A DNA stretch of 40,255 nt, taken from the NCBI GenBank assembly GCA_029265615.1, contig JAJUIB010000008.1:1-40255 (forward strand), read 5' to 3'. The notes under the pieces were generated by a model. It did not search any database. It saw only the letters and a program-made list of their open reading frames with translations, and had not been told where the DNA came from. This document shows positions 14,946-23,631 of the stretch, piece by piece. Source of the DNA: Spirochaetota bacterium. Its GTDB lineage: Bacteria; Spirochaetota; Spirochaetia; Treponematales; Rectinemataceae. The stretch's first letter is position 1, and every line of letters starts with the position of its first letter. The position numbers were made by a program, and so were the translations under genes.

Positions 14946-17477
14946 CTATTCGAAACTTGCGTGGAGGTGCAGGAGGCGGAGCGCCGCTTCCAGATCCCTG
15001 CGCGTGGGCGCCGCCGCGCCCTGAGCGGGGATAAAGCGCAAGGTGCGTGTTTCTCCTGCAAGCAGGCAAAAGCCTGCGTCTTCAAAGCGGCCGGGAAGCC
15101 CTTCGACACTCGGTGCGACAAAAAAGGCGGGCGCGGCGGCGCGCAGTGCGAGTAAGAGGCCGCCGCCTTCCTCGAGCACCTCGGCATCAAGCTGCGGATC
15201 GGCAAGGGCGCAGCGCTTCGGCTCAGTGAGAAAGAGCTCGGTGCGGACCTCGTGGGCTGTGCTGTCTCCTTCGGGGGCTGAGGCAGGCGCATAGGCGAGC
15301 CTTCCTGAGAGAAAGGCTTCGTCGGGTCTGCAGGGAAGCTCTCGCACAGGAAGGTCCCAGAGGAGGGTCGCCGAATCGGGGGGGAGCTCGGCCTCCGCGC
15401 CATACGCCCCGGCGCAGCTTCCGTCGAAGTGCCGGAGCTCCAGTGCGAGATGGGCGCTGAGCACGGCGGCGCTGTCATTAAGGCCGAATGCGCGGACGCG
15501 CCCCTCCTTCTGGAAGAGTGCGAGCGCGACGGGTGCGTAAAATCTCCGCGCCTCGTAGTGGAGGAGCTTCCAGCTACCATTGTACTCGAGGCTTGACCAG
15601 CTTGCGACCGGCCAGACGTCGTTGAGCTGCCAGTAGAGCGTCCCCATGCAGCGGGGGCGGAGGCTCCGCCAATACTCCACGGCGGTCTTGATGGCGAGTG
15701 CCTGCTGAACCTGCGAGAGGTAGAGTGTTTCGCGGAATCCGCGCGGCATGCGGAAGTAGCGGAGCATTGTCTCCACGATGAGCGCGTTGCCGCGCTCGTG
15801 GCGCTGGTGGTGTTCCATAGCGGGGCTTGTCACATTGCGCTCGTCTTCGGGCGCGAAGGTCGCGATCGTCCCGTAGGAAGGGAAGGATTGAAAGCCGAAT
15901 TCTGAACAGAAGCGCGGCTCGACCTCGAGGTAGGCGGAAAAGGGCTTTCCCTCGTGCCAGACCGACCAGTAGTGCATGTCGCCGCGGTTGTCCGCGTGCC
16001 AGTTGTCCGAGAAGTCGTTTGGTCCGGCTGAGGGGGATGAGGGCCACCAGGCGCGGTCCGGATCAAGCTCACGCACAACGCGTCCCAGCACGCCTTCTGT
16101 GAGTCGATCATAGTCGACAATGTAACGCGCGGGGTTTTTCCGCGACTCCTCGTACCAGGTGATGGCGCCGAGCGCTTCGTTGTTGCCGCACCAGAGGGCG
16201 AGCGCGGGGTGATCCTTGAGCCGCAGCACCTGGTGCCGGATCTCCGCCTCGACGTTTGCGAGAAAGTCCGGTTCCGAGGGGTAGAGGGCGCAGGAGAACA
16301 TGCAGTCCTGCCACACGAGGATGCCGAGCTCGTCGCAGAGCTCGTAAAAGCGGTCGCTTTCATAGCGGCCACCGCCCCAGACGCGGAGCATATTCATATG
16401 CGCCGCGGTTGCGGCGCGGAGTAACGTTTCAATGCGCAGAGGTGTAGCGCGCGCAGGTAGGGCGTCTGCGGGTATCCAGTTTGCGCCTTTTGCGAAAATT
16501 TCGCGTCCGTTGACGACGAATTTCATTGATCGGCCCCATCCATCCTCCTCGGAGACAAGGCGGAGTTCCCGAAAACCGATGCGTTTTGTAAGCGTGTGGG
16601 CGTCCTGTGCCTTCCGCGGGTCGGAAACGGTGACGTAGAGTTCGTAGAGGGGCTGCTCGCCATAGCCCTGAGGCCACCAGAGTTCGGGACGCTCGACGCG
16701 AAGGCCGAGAGTCTTTCGGGCGCGGCCACGGGGCAGTTCGACCTCGCAGGCTTGGGCGGCAAGCGGCGGCATGCCGGGACGCCGCGCCGCAAGTTCTGCG
16801 CGCACGCAGGCGGTACAAGGCTCTGCCGAATCAAGGTCGATGTCGATATCCAGCTGCCAGCAATCTCCTTCACGGCGTGCCCGCGTGGTCGCATAGTCGA
16901 TCCGCGGGCCGTCAATGCCGATGAGGGCCGCATCGTCATAGATGCCGCCCGTCATGAGGCAGGGGCCCCAGTCCCAGCCCGCCATGCACTGTGCCTTTCG
17001 AATGAGGTTCCTGTGGGGCGAATGCACGGGATAGAGCGAGGCGGGGATGGGGTAGGGGATCTCCGCCGCACGCGCTATGGCGGCCCGCTCCGGCGAACGT
17101 ATGAGCACGGAAAGGCGGTTGCGCCCCGGTGCAAGCATGGACTTTGCCTCTCTGCGGAAGCGGCGGAACATGTTGTCGCTTATGCCAAGGAGTTCGTCGT
17201 TGAGACGAACTTCGGCGACGGTGTCGACGACCTCAAGGTCGAGGAATATCCGCTCATGGGCGAGAAACTCAGGCGTAAGCTCGAACTCGCGCGTAAGAAG
17301 CCAATCTTCGAGACCGACCCATTGCACGAGGAGTTCGTTGCGATCCACATACGGATCCGGTAGCTCGCCTGAGGCGATAAGGGTGCTCATGATATCCCCG
17401 GGGATACGCATGGGCCGCGAACTCCCATCGGCGATCCGCGTGAGCATCCACGATCCTTCAAGTCCCACCCGCTCCAT
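14946..17477 (-). CDS. GH2 beta-mannosidase
   Basis: An 843-residue exo-enzyme that releases beta-linked mannose from the non-reducing end of oligosaccharides. The N-terminal domain has the IPGDIMSTLIASGELPDPY and WVGLEDW signatures typical of GH2 mannosidases. The Ig-like part ends with ELWWPQGYGEQPLY. In the barrel, the acid/base is E434 (WCGNNEA) and the nucleophile E526 (CSEFGFQSFPS). The KGANWIPAD and NMLRVWGGG motifs are also intact. No signal peptide, so cytoplasmic. Tandem ATGs at 17480 and 17477 follow AAGGGGG; the second has the better spacing. It is transcribed divergently from the ROK regulator and importer operon and shares its control region, so it almost surely digests what that importer brings in. 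Confidence 0.93.
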   Translation of the reverse strand: MERVGLEGSWMLTRIADGSSRPMRIPGDIMSTLIASGELPDPYVDRNELLVQWVGLEDWLLTREFELTPEFLAHERIFLDLEVVDTVAEVRLNDELLGISDNMFRRFRREAKSMLAPGRNRLSVLIRSPERAAIARAAEIPYPIPASLYPVHSPHRNLIRKAQCMAGWDWGPCLMTGGIYDDAALIGIDGPRIDYATTRARREGDCWQLDIDIDLDSAEPCTACVRAELAARRPGMPPLAAQACEVELPRGRARKTLGLRVERPELWWPQGYGEQPLYELYVTVSDPRKAQDAHTLTKRIGFRELRLVSEEDGWGRSMKFVVNGREIFAKGANWIPADALPARATPLRIETLLRAATAAHMNMLRVWGGGRYESDRFYELCDELGILVWQDCMFSCALYPSEPDFLANVEAEIRHQVLRLKDHPALALWCGNNEALGAITWYEESRKNPARYIVDYDRLTEGVLGRVVRELDPDRAWWPSSPSAGPNDFSDNWHADNRGDMHYWSVWHEGKPFSAYLEVEPRFCSEFGFQSFPSYGTIATFAPEDERNVTSPAMEHHQRHERGNALIVETMLRYFRMPRGFRETLYLSQVQQALAIKTAVEYWRSLRPRCMGTLYWQLNDVWPVASWSSLEYNGSWKLLHYEARRFYAPVALALFQKEGRVRAFGLNDSAAVLSAHLALELRHFDGSCAGAYGAEAELPPDSATLLWDLPVRELPCRPDEAFLSGRLAYAPASAPEGDSTAHEVRTELFLTEPKRCALADPQLDAEVLEEGGGLLLALRAAAPAFFVAPSVEGLPGRFEDAGFCLLAGETRTLRFIPAQGAAAPTRRDLEAALRLLHLHASFE

Positions 17478-17508
17478 CATTCCCCCTTTTCGCATCGCCG
17501 ATTTTTGG

Positions 17509-17537
17509 TTGACGGTTCGGTCGACCCATGGTATACC
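17509..17537 (+). promoter_or_regulatory. Promoter of the ROK-importer operon
   Basis: TTGACG (17509-17514), a 17-nt spacer and TATACC (17532-17537). The predicted start near 17544 leaves a leader of about 55 nt with AAGGGGTGG (17584-17592) before ATG 17599. Confidence 0.65.
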
Positions 17538-17540
17538 ATG
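17527..17540. promoter_or_regulatory. 14-bp palindrome covering both -10 boxes
   Basis: CATGGTATACCATG is perfectly self-complementary and contains the TATACC hexamers of both divergent promoters. It couples the two promoters physically and is a possible binding site for a dimeric regulator. Confidence 0.5.
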
Positions 17541-17558
17541 ATTGGTTGAAAAAATCAA
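17530..17558 (-). promoter_or_regulatory. Opposing promoter of the beta-mannosidase gene, sharing the -10
   Basis: On the minus strand TTGATT (17558-17553), a 17-nt spacer and TATACC (17535-17530). Its -10 overlaps the plus-strand -10 within one palindrome. The predicted start is near 17523, about 46 nt before the ATG. Confidence 0.55.
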
Positions 17559-17568
17559 CCAACCAATC
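17540..17568. promoter_or_regulatory. Inverted repeat, probable ROK operator
   Basis: TTGGTTGA (17542-17549) and TCAACCAA (17555-17562) form 8-bp arms around five A residues. A second register pairs GATTGGTTG (17540-17548) with CAACCAATC (17560-17568). It covers the mannosidase -35 and the ROK start region, so a bound repressor would shut both. TTGGTT/AACCAA arms recall XylR-type ROK operators. Confidence 0.55.
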
Positions 17569-17598
17569 TTGAGGAATGCCAGCAAGGGGTGGCTCTGC

Positions 17599-18726
17599 AT
17601 GAAGACTTCCGCCCAGAGCGCTTCGACCGCATCCCGTGTCTTTAGGACGATCTGGCGCAGTCCGCGCATCAGCCGTGTCGGCATTGCGGAGCGCCTTGGC
17701 CTCGACAAGTCCACGGTGACAAACCAGGTGAGCCGGCTCATCGAGATGGGGCTCATCGAAGAGATGGAGGAGGGTGCGGCTTCGGAAAAGGGGGGGCGAA
17801 AGCCCATACATCTAGGCATCCGCAAGAGCTTTGGCCGCGTCATCGGCATCGAGGTGCAGGTCGAATCGTACCTCGCGGTCGTCGTTGACCTTGCCGGGGA
17901 AATCCTCGCCGTGCGAAGCGGTGCCCGCCACTTTGATTCCGCGATGTTCGCTGACGAGCTCGTGCGGACCATTGGCGAGGTTGCCGGGGAGTTCGGGCGC
18001 GGACCAAGTCCTCTCCTCGGTATCGGGGTGGGAATGGGCGGGCTCATCGACCATCGGCGGAGCCTGATCCGTTACTCTGTGCCGCTTAACCTTACCGAGA
18101 GCCTCGATTTCGGCAAATACGTTGCGCCCCGGCTCCCCGTTCCGAGCTACATCGAAAACGACGCGAACTGCTGCGCATGGGGCGAGCTTGCGTTTAACCG
18201 TCACGAGGAGCTCCGCGATTTTCTTTTCGCCCTTGCGGAGTTCCGGCGCGACCCCACATCGATAAGCGGGTACGGCGGCCTAGGCGTCGGCTTCGGGATC
18301 GTGCTTGGCGGCAGGGTCTACACGGGTGCCCACGGCAATGCAGGCGAATTCCGGAGCGCTTTTTGTGAGGGATCTGGCGAGCGGCAGTTCGCCTTTTCCC
18401 GCGAGGAGCTCGCCCGTTTCGCGACCGATTCTGAGGTTGCGGCGCGCGTTGCCGACGAGCTTGCGCGCAACATGGCGATGCTTGTCAACACGATGGACTT
18501 TGACCGGGTGTACATAGGTGGCGACATAGAGGGGATTGCGGTGGATCTGCCCGCCCTCTTACGGCGGCGGCTCGAAGAGAACTGGATGTACCCGTTCCCG
18601 AAGGGGGTTGAGATCCGCTACTCGAGCCTCGGCGAAAAGGCCGTCGCCTTTGGCGCCGCGGGCATGGTGCTTGACCGGCTTGTCGTGGAAGGCCGCCTGC
18701 CTGGGCTGGGCGAGGCGGCTTCCTGA
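17599..18726 (+). CDS. ROK-family transcriptional repressor (NagC/XylR type)
   Basis: A 375-residue sugar-responsive DNA-binding protein. Residues 13-60 hold the helix-turn-helix (RVGIAERLGLDKSTVTNQVSRL). The rest is the ROK actin-like fold: VIGIEVQVES, GIGVGMGGLID, the ENDAN loop, and GIVLGGRVYTGAHGNAGEF. The CxCGxxGC zinc motif of many ROK proteins is reduced to AFCEGSG, so zinc binding is doubtful. Start: ATG 17599 with AAGGGGTGG upstream; a TTG-initiated extension to 17542 would lie inside the promoter. By position it most likely binds the repeats at 17527-17568 and is released by a sugar derived from the imported glycan. The regulator leads the importer operon. Confidence 0.88.
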   Translation: MKTSAQSASTASRVFRTIWRSPRISRVGIAERLGLDKSTVTNQVSRLIEMGLIEEMEEGAASEKGGRKPIHLGIRKSFGRVIGIEVQVESYLAVVVDLAGEILAVRSGARHFDSAMFADELVRTIGEVAGEFGRGPSPLLGIGVGMGGLIDHRRSLIRYSVPLNLTESLDFGKYVAPRLPVPSYIENDANCCAWGELAFNRHEELRDFLFALAEFRRDPTSISGYGGLGVGFGIVLGGRVYTGAHGNAGEFRSAFCEGSGERQFAFSREELARFATDSEVAARVADELARNMAMLVNTMDFDRVYIGGDIEGIAVDLPALLRRRLEENWMYPFPKGVEIRYSSLGEKAVAFGAAGMVLDRLVVEGRLPGLGEAAS

Positions 18727-18755
18727 ACGGATGGCAGCGTTTGCATGGCGTTAGC

Positions 18756-18771
18756 CCTTCCACGGGGAAGG
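18756..18771 (+). other. Small stem-loop between regulator and binding-protein genes
   Basis: CCTTCC (18756-18761) pairs with GGAAGG (18766-18771) over 4 nt in the 102-bp gap between the ROK and binding-protein genes. It may attenuate or process read-through. A -10-like TATACG at 18789-18794 has no good -35, so a separate promoter is unproven. Confidence 0.3.
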
Positions 18772-18828
18772 ATCCGATAGCGCGATTTTATACGCGGCCC
18801 CGAGGGGCATGCGCTCAAGGAGGTTTCG

Positions 18829-20133
18829 ATGAAGCGTGCGGTTCTGTGTCTCATGATGGCGCTCGCTGCCTTTAGCCTGTTCGCTCAGGAAAAGGTGACG
18901 CTCAACGTCTTCAATTATCAGCAAGCCGATCAGGCCGGATACCAGGAGGACGTGGCGATCTGGGAGAAGTTCCAAAAGGACAATCCCGACATCACGCTCA
19001 ACATGGAGGTGCTCTTTAACGAGCCCTATCACCAGAAGCTGCAGGCCTATGCTGCCGCTGGGACGCTCCCCGATGTGTTCTATGTCTGGCCGGGAGCTCG
19101 CTCCGCCGTCATTCATGAAAAGAAACTTGCGAAGGACCTTGCGAAGCTCCTTGGCGCCGATTACCTCAAGGATTTTACCGGCGCGGCCACCAATCCGAAC
19201 AACCAGCTCGGCAGGTACCTCGCTATGCTGCCCCAGTCCTTCACCTACACTTCCGTGATGTACGTCAACAAGAAGCTCCTCAAGGACAACGGCTTCGCCG
19301 TGCCCACGACCTATGCCGATCTCAAGAAGATGGTGCCCAAGCTCAAGGCCAAGGGAATTGGTGTCGTGATGCTCCCGAACAAGGATGAGTGGCCGATGCA
19401 GTCCTGCCTCTTCTCCACCGTGGTGGGCCGCATGGCGGGCGATAAGTTCATCGATGAGGTTCTCGCCGGCAAGGCCAAGTTCACCGACAAGCCCTTTGTC
19501 GACGCCCTTAGGGTGATCGATAACCTCTATAAGGACGGCATCATCGCCCGCGAAGAAAATCAGAGCGGCTACGGCGAGGGTCCCGGCCTGTTCGCTCAAG
19601 GCAAGGCCGCGATCTACATCGATGGCGACTGGCGAACCGGTGCCTATATCACCGACAAGGCTTCTGGTAAGGCGCTTATTTCACCGGCCGCCCAGGCGAG
19701 CGACTTCGCCCTTGTGCCCTTTGTCTCTATCCCCGGCGAGAAGAACCCCGGCGTTCTCTCCGCGGTCGCTGGCACCGGATGGGCCGTAAACGGCGCCCTC
19801 CCCGCAGGTTCGGCGAAGGAAAGGGCGGCAGTCCGCCTTATGAAGTACCTCTATTCAGACGAGGTCCAGGCGATCCGATACTCGACGGGCGCCTACGTTC
19901 CCACACGGAAGGGTGTGAAGGCCAACGTCGAGCCCCTTCCCGCCTCGCTCCCCGGGTTCTACGCGGCGAATCCGAAGACCTGCTACGTCCTGGACGGCGT
20001 TCTCGACCCTGCGGTCTATAACGTGATCAACGCCGGCCTTAAGGCGATCGGCCTTGGCACCGCGACGCCTGCCCAGGTCGCCGCCGACACGCAGAAGGCT
20101 TTCGAGGCCTGGAAGGCTGCGCAGAAGAAGTAG
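18829..20133 (+). CDS. Family 1 extracellular solute-binding protein (sugar ABC importer)
   Basis: A 434-residue periplasmic binding protein of the CUT1 carbohydrate importers. The signal peptide (KRAVLCLMMALAAFSLFAQ) is cleaved near residue 20; there is no lipobox. The mature protein opens VTLNVFNYQQAD, and contains LPDVFYVWPGARSA and AIYIDGDWRTGAYI, the family's ligand-cleft segments. AAGGAGG is ideally placed before ATG 18829. Ligand is probably an oligosaccharide, given the glycosidases encoded with it; mannose- or GlcNAc-containing glycans fit best. It follows the ROK gene and precedes two permease genes. A GC-rich stem-loop after the gene likely boosts its yield relative to the permeases. 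Confidence 0.92.
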   Translation: MKRAVLCLMMALAAFSLFAQEKVTLNVFNYQQADQAGYQEDVAIWEKFQKDNPDITLNMEVLFNEPYHQKLQAYAAAGTLPDVFYVWPGARSAVIHEKKLAKDLAKLLGADYLKDFTGAATNPNNQLGRYLAMLPQSFTYTSVMYVNKKLLKDNGFAVPTTYADLKKMVPKLKAKGIGVVMLPNKDEWPMQSCLFSTVVGRMAGDKFIDEVLAGKAKFTDKPFVDALRVIDNLYKDGIIAREENQSGYGEGPGLFAQGKAAIYIDGDWRTGAYITDKASGKALISPAAQASDFALVPFVSIPGEKNPGVLSAVAGTGWAVNGALPAGSAKERAAVRLMKYLYSDEVQAIRYSTGAYVPTRKGVKANVEPLPASLPGFYAANPKTCYVLDGVLDPAVYNVINAGLKAIGLGTATPAQVAADTQKAFEAWKAAQKK

Positions 20134-20143
20134 GCCCTCCTGT

Positions 20144-20178
20144 CCGCGGCGGCACCACCTGCGCGGCCGCCGCCGCGG
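20144..20178 (+). other. GC-rich intergenic stem-loop after the sugar-binding protein gene
   Basis: CCGCGGCGG (20144-20152) is the exact complement of CCGCCGCGG (20170-20178), and one more C-G pair extends the stem inward. The stem is placed 11 nt after the stop. It resembles the malE-malF type of mRNA-protecting structure and parallels the stem at 10454-10497. Confidence 0.55.
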
Positions 20179-20241
20179 GCTTTGCGCACTACGCCGATCG
20201 CCTAAAGGGGCGCAGGCTCCATCCCCACGCTCGAGGTACCC

Positions 20242-21363
20242 ATGGCACGTAGAAAAAAAGCCGACGCCGAAGAACGCCGCGCCTATTGGACGATGGTGCT
20301 TCCTGCTTTTGTCATCTATCTCCTTGTTATGGCATTTCCCATCATTCTGTCGGTCGTCCTTTCGGTTTCGGATTATTCGGGCGGGAAGATGTTCGGTGGG
20401 GAAGCCTGGGGCTTCGCCGGGTTTGGCGCCTACAGGCGCATATTCATCGATCCCTATTTTTGGAACGCCCTCAAAAACAACGGCTACATAGTTCTTGTTT
20501 CCGTCTTTGGCCAGCTGCCGCTCGGCCTCATTTTCGCCTATCTCATCTATCGCCGCTCGGTGAGGTGGCCCGATTTCTGGCAGGGCGTGCTCTATGTACC
20601 GAACATCATCTCGGTTATCGTCGTTGGCCTCCTGTGGCAGACGATTTTTTCGCCGAACGGTCCTATCGCCGAGGTGATGAACCGCCTGTATCGCGCCGAC
20701 TTTATAGCTAAGCTGCAAGGTATTTTTGACGCCGCAGGCGGGTTCCAGATCTCAGACGACCTTGTGCGGAAGATCCTCGACGTTGCAGGTCCTGCGGGCT
20801 CAGGTTATTTTTCCGACCCCGTTCCTGAGCTCAAGGAGCTCATCCTCTCCTATGATCCAAGCCAGTTGTCCGTGGTGCTTAACGACCTTGCGAATCTTTT
20901 TGCGCGGAAGTGGAGTCCAACCTTCCTCACAAAGCCCGACGTGGCCATGCTTCCCGTGTTGTTTGTCATCCTTTGGATGTACACGGGTATGTACCTCATC
21001 CTCTTTCTTGCGAACATGCAGAAGATCGATGCGCAGATCATCGAGGCAGCGCGCATCGACGGCGCCTCGGATGGGCAGATTATGCGCTTTATCATCCTGC
21101 CTGCTCTCTCGGGCACCATTGTCAATTCGGCGATACTTGCCATTTCCGGATCCCTTTCGAGTTTCGCGCTCATCTTCACAATGACGGGCGGCGGCCCGTC
21201 GCGGGTCACGGAGATACTTTCGATATACATGTACAACAACGCCTTCCTCGGGCGGCCCAATTTCCCCCTCGCCAACGCGATCTCGCTCGTTATGGTGCTG
21301 ATCAGCTTTCTCCTCATCGCGCTCACGAAGGCGGTCGAGAAGCGCTTCGGTGGGAAGGAGTAG
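20242..21363 (+). CDS. Sugar ABC permease, MalF/UgpA type
   Basis: A 373-residue inner-membrane subunit of the CUT1 importer with six main transmembrane helices. The EAA coupling loop reads EAARIDGASDGQIMRFIILPAL (about residues 268-289, shown in part by EAARIDGAS). It is longer than the usual 290-310 residues. The extra sequence is a hydrophilic stretch of roughly 70-80 residues (about 150-228) between helices three and four, which would lie outside the membrane near the binding protein. Start: ATG 20242 with CGAGG just upstream. It is followed four bases later by the second permease gene. The pair should form the translocation pore. Confidence 0.9.
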   Translation: MARRKKADAEERRAYWTMVLPAFVIYLLVMAFPIILSVVLSVSDYSGGKMFGGEAWGFAGFGAYRRIFIDPYFWNALKNNGYIVLVSVFGQLPLGLIFAYLIYRRSVRWPDFWQGVLYVPNIISVIVVGLLWQTIFSPNGPIAEVMNRLYRADFIAKLQGIFDAAGGFQISDDLVRKILDVAGPAGSGYFSDPVPELKELILSYDPSQLSVVLNDLANLFARKWSPTFLTKPDVAMLPVLFVILWMYTGMYLILFLANMQKIDAQIIEAARIDGASDGQIMRFIILPALSGTIVNSAILAISGSLSSFALIFTMTGGGPSRVTEILSIYMYNNAFLGRPNFPLANAISLVMVLISFLLIALTKAVEKRFGGKE

Positions 21364-21367
21364 CGAC

Positions 21368-22228
21368 ATGTCCGAAGAGATAAAGACGACCCCTTTGGGG
21401 CGCCTCGCCGCCGCGCTTGGCCGGTTTTTCGCCTATGCGGCGATGGGGATCTTCTCGCTCATGACCATCTACCCGATCTTTTGGCTCGTGATGAACTCAT
21501 TTAAAACAACGAGGGAATTTCAGGTGAGCCAGCTCGGCTGGCCCAAGGAGCCGACGCTTAAGAACTATGCCCAGGCCTGGGAAATGGGCGAGTTTGGCAA
21601 GCTCTTCCCGAATTCCATAATTTACACGGCGGGCGCGACGGCGGGCATTATTCTGCTTGCCCTCCTTGCAGGTTTTGCCTTCGCCAAGCTCAAGTCCCGC
21701 GCGACGCGGCCGATGTATGGCAGTTTTGTCATCGGCATCCTTCTTACAACTAACACGCTTCTTATACCGCTCTTTCTCGAGATGAATCTCCTTGGCATCT
21801 ACAACACGCGCTTTGCGGTGCTCCTCGTGTACATCGGCTCGGGGCTTCCGACGGCTATCTACCTTTGCACTGAGTACATAAAATCGATACCAAGCGCCCT
21901 CGTCGAATCGGCGCGCATCGACGGCGCCGGCTTTCTGCGAATATTCTGGAAAATAATCCTGCCGATGGCCGTTCCTGTCGCGACGACGGTGGCTATTCTC
22001 AACATCACGAGCATCTGGAACGAGTTCGCGCTCATCAACATCCTCGTGTCGAAGACAGAACTTAAGTCCCTGCCGCTCGGCATGTTTAAGTTTTCTGGCT
22101 CGCTTTCGACGGACTACGGGAAGCAGTTCGCGGCCCTCACCATCGGGATGACGCCCATGCTCGTCTTCTATGTGGTCTTCCGCAAACAGATCACGAAGGG
22201 CGTCGCCGCCGGCGCGGTAAAGGGATAG
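21368..22228 (+). CDS. Sugar ABC permease, MalG/UgpE type
   Basis: A 286-residue inner-membrane partner of the upstream permease, of normal family length, with six transmembrane helices. TIYPIFWLVMNSFKT near the start and the coupling loop ESARIDGAGFLRIFWKIILP are characteristic. Start: ATG 21368 with AAGGAG seven bases upstream, in preference to the ATG at 21350 that overlaps the previous gene. No ATPase gene accompanies the two permeases, so a shared MsmK/UgpC-type ATPase from elsewhere in the genome must energise transport (inference). Confidence 0.92.
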   Translation: MSEEIKTTPLGRLAAALGRFFAYAAMGIFSLMTIYPIFWLVMNSFKTTREFQVSQLGWPKEPTLKNYAQAWEMGEFGKLFPNSIIYTAGATAGIILLALLAGFAFAKLKSRATRPMYGSFVIGILLTTNTLLIPLFLEMNLLGIYNTRFAVLLVYIGSGLPTAIYLCTEYIKSIPSALVESARIDGAGFLRIFWKIILPMAVPVATTVAILNITSIWNEFALINILVSKTELKSLPLGMFKFSGSLSTDYGKQFAALTIGMTPMLVFYVVFRKQITKGVAAGAVKG

Positions 22229-22275
22229 AGGCACGCCCGCACGGGGCGAAAGCAGCCTCGGGAAAGAGAAAGGTT

Positions 22276-23631
22276 ATGCGACATACTAGTGAGATGCGGG
22301 GCGACGGATTTCCCGCGGATTTTCTCTGGGGCTGCTCAACGGCAAGCTACCAGATCGAAGGGTCGACGAAGGCCGACGGCCGTGGCCCGTCGATCTGGGA
22401 CGAATTCTGCCGGGAGCCCGGCCGCGTCCTGGGCGGCCAGAACGGGGATCTCGCCTGCGATTCCTACCGGCGCTGGCCCGAAGACATCGCGTTACTCCGC
22501 GCGCTCGGCGTGGGCGCCTATCGCTTTTCCATCGCCTGGCCGCGGATACAGCCTGAGGGCGCGGGGAAGCCCCTCCAGGCCGGAATCGACTGGTACGCGC
22601 GGCTCGCGGACGCCCTCTTAGCGGCGGGAATAGAGCCATGGGCGACGCTCTATCATTGGGATCTTCCGCTTGCGCTCGAGCGGAAGGGGGGCTGGCCTGA
22701 GCGCGACACGGCGCTCCGTTTCGCCGAGTACGCAGACATCATGTTCCGCGCGCTCGGCGGGCGCGTGAAGCGCTGGGTGACGCTCAACGAGCCTTGGTGC
22801 TCAGCCTTTCTCGGCTACGCGACGGGCGAGCATGCGCCCGGCCGCCGCGACGAAGGAGCCGCCTACCGCGCCGCGCATCATCTGCTCCTCGGTCATGGTC
22901 TTGCGGTCGCGGCGTTTCGCGCCTCGGGGGCGCAAGGCGAGATCGGCATCGTTATCAATCCGGAGACGCCACGCCCCGCGACCCTGCGTGACGAGGACAT
23001 CGCCGCGGCCGAGCGCGCCTCGGTGCAACGGACGGGGCTCTGGCTTGATCCGATTCACGGCCGCGGCTATCCCGACGAACACCTTTGCCTTCATGGCGTC
23101 TCGATGCCGGTGCTCGCAGGCGACCTTGCGGCGATCGCCCTCCCGATCGATTTTGTTGGCATCAATTACTACAACGAAGATGCGGTCGAGGCCGCACCGA
23201 TCGGCCCTGCTACCCGGGAGGGGCACGTCCGCGTTCCGACCTGGCAGCCTAAAACCGAGATGGGCTGGGACGTGGAACCGCGCGGGCTTTTCCGTGTGCT
23301 GTCGCGCATCGCGACATCCTGGCCTGTCCGCGCGCTCTATGTCACGGAGAACGGCGCGGCATACCGCGACGAGCCTGACGCCTCAGGCGCGGTGCGCGAC
23401 TTCGATCGCATCGCCTACTACCGCGGGCATATCGCGGCCTGCCGCGATGCGCTCGCGCACAGCGTCCCCCTGCGCGGCTATTTCGCTTGGACCCTCATGG
23501 ACAATTTTGAATGGGCCTGGGGCTATTCGCGAAAATTCGGCCTTGTGCGTGTCGACGAAAGGACGGGCGAGCGGAAGCCCAAGGCGAGCTTCTACTACTA
23601 TCGCGACGTCGTCGCGGGGCAGGGCCTGTGA
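22276..23631 (+). CDS. GH1 beta-glucosidase/beta-glycosidase
   Basis: A 451-residue cytoplasmic retaining glycosidase, typical GH1 length. The N-terminal signature is FLWGCSTASYQIEG. The acid/base is E172 (TLNEPW) and the nucleophile E358 (VTENG). The aglycone-side motif AWTLMDNFEWAWGYSRKFGL is complete. These features fit broad beta-glucosidase, beta-galactosidase or beta-mannosidase activity; it is not a 6-phospho enzyme by obvious motifs and no PTS genes are present. AAAGGT precedes ATG 22276. The gene lies 47 bp after the permease gene and its TGA overlaps the start of the GH20 gene (GTGA), so all are co-expressed. Confidence 0.93.
   Translation: MRHTSEMRGDGFPADFLWGCSTASYQIEGSTKADGRGPSIWDEFCREPGRVLGGQNGDLACDSYRRWPEDIALLRALGVGAYRFSIAWPRIQPEGAGKPLQAGIDWYARLADALLAAGIEPWATLYHWDLPLALERKGGWPERDTALRFAEYADIMFRALGGRVKRWVTLNEPWCSAFLGYATGEHAPGRRDEGAAYRAAHHLLLGHGLAVAAFRASGAQGEIGIVINPETPRPATLRDEDIAAAERASVQRTGLWLDPIHGRGYPDEHLCLHGVSMPVLAGDLAAIALPIDFVGINYYNEDAVEAAPIGPATREGHVRVPTWQPKTEMGWDVEPRGLFRVLSRIATSWPVRALYVTENGAAYRDEPDASGAVRDFDRIAYYRGHIAACRDALAHSVPLRGYFAWTLMDNFEWAWGYSRKFGLVRVDERTGERKPKASFYYYRDVVAGQGL

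Noticed and set aside
17542-17598. TTG-initiated N-terminal extension of the ROK regulator
   Set aside because: The extension would cover the proposed transcription start and operator, and the ATG at 17599 has a proper ribosome-binding site.
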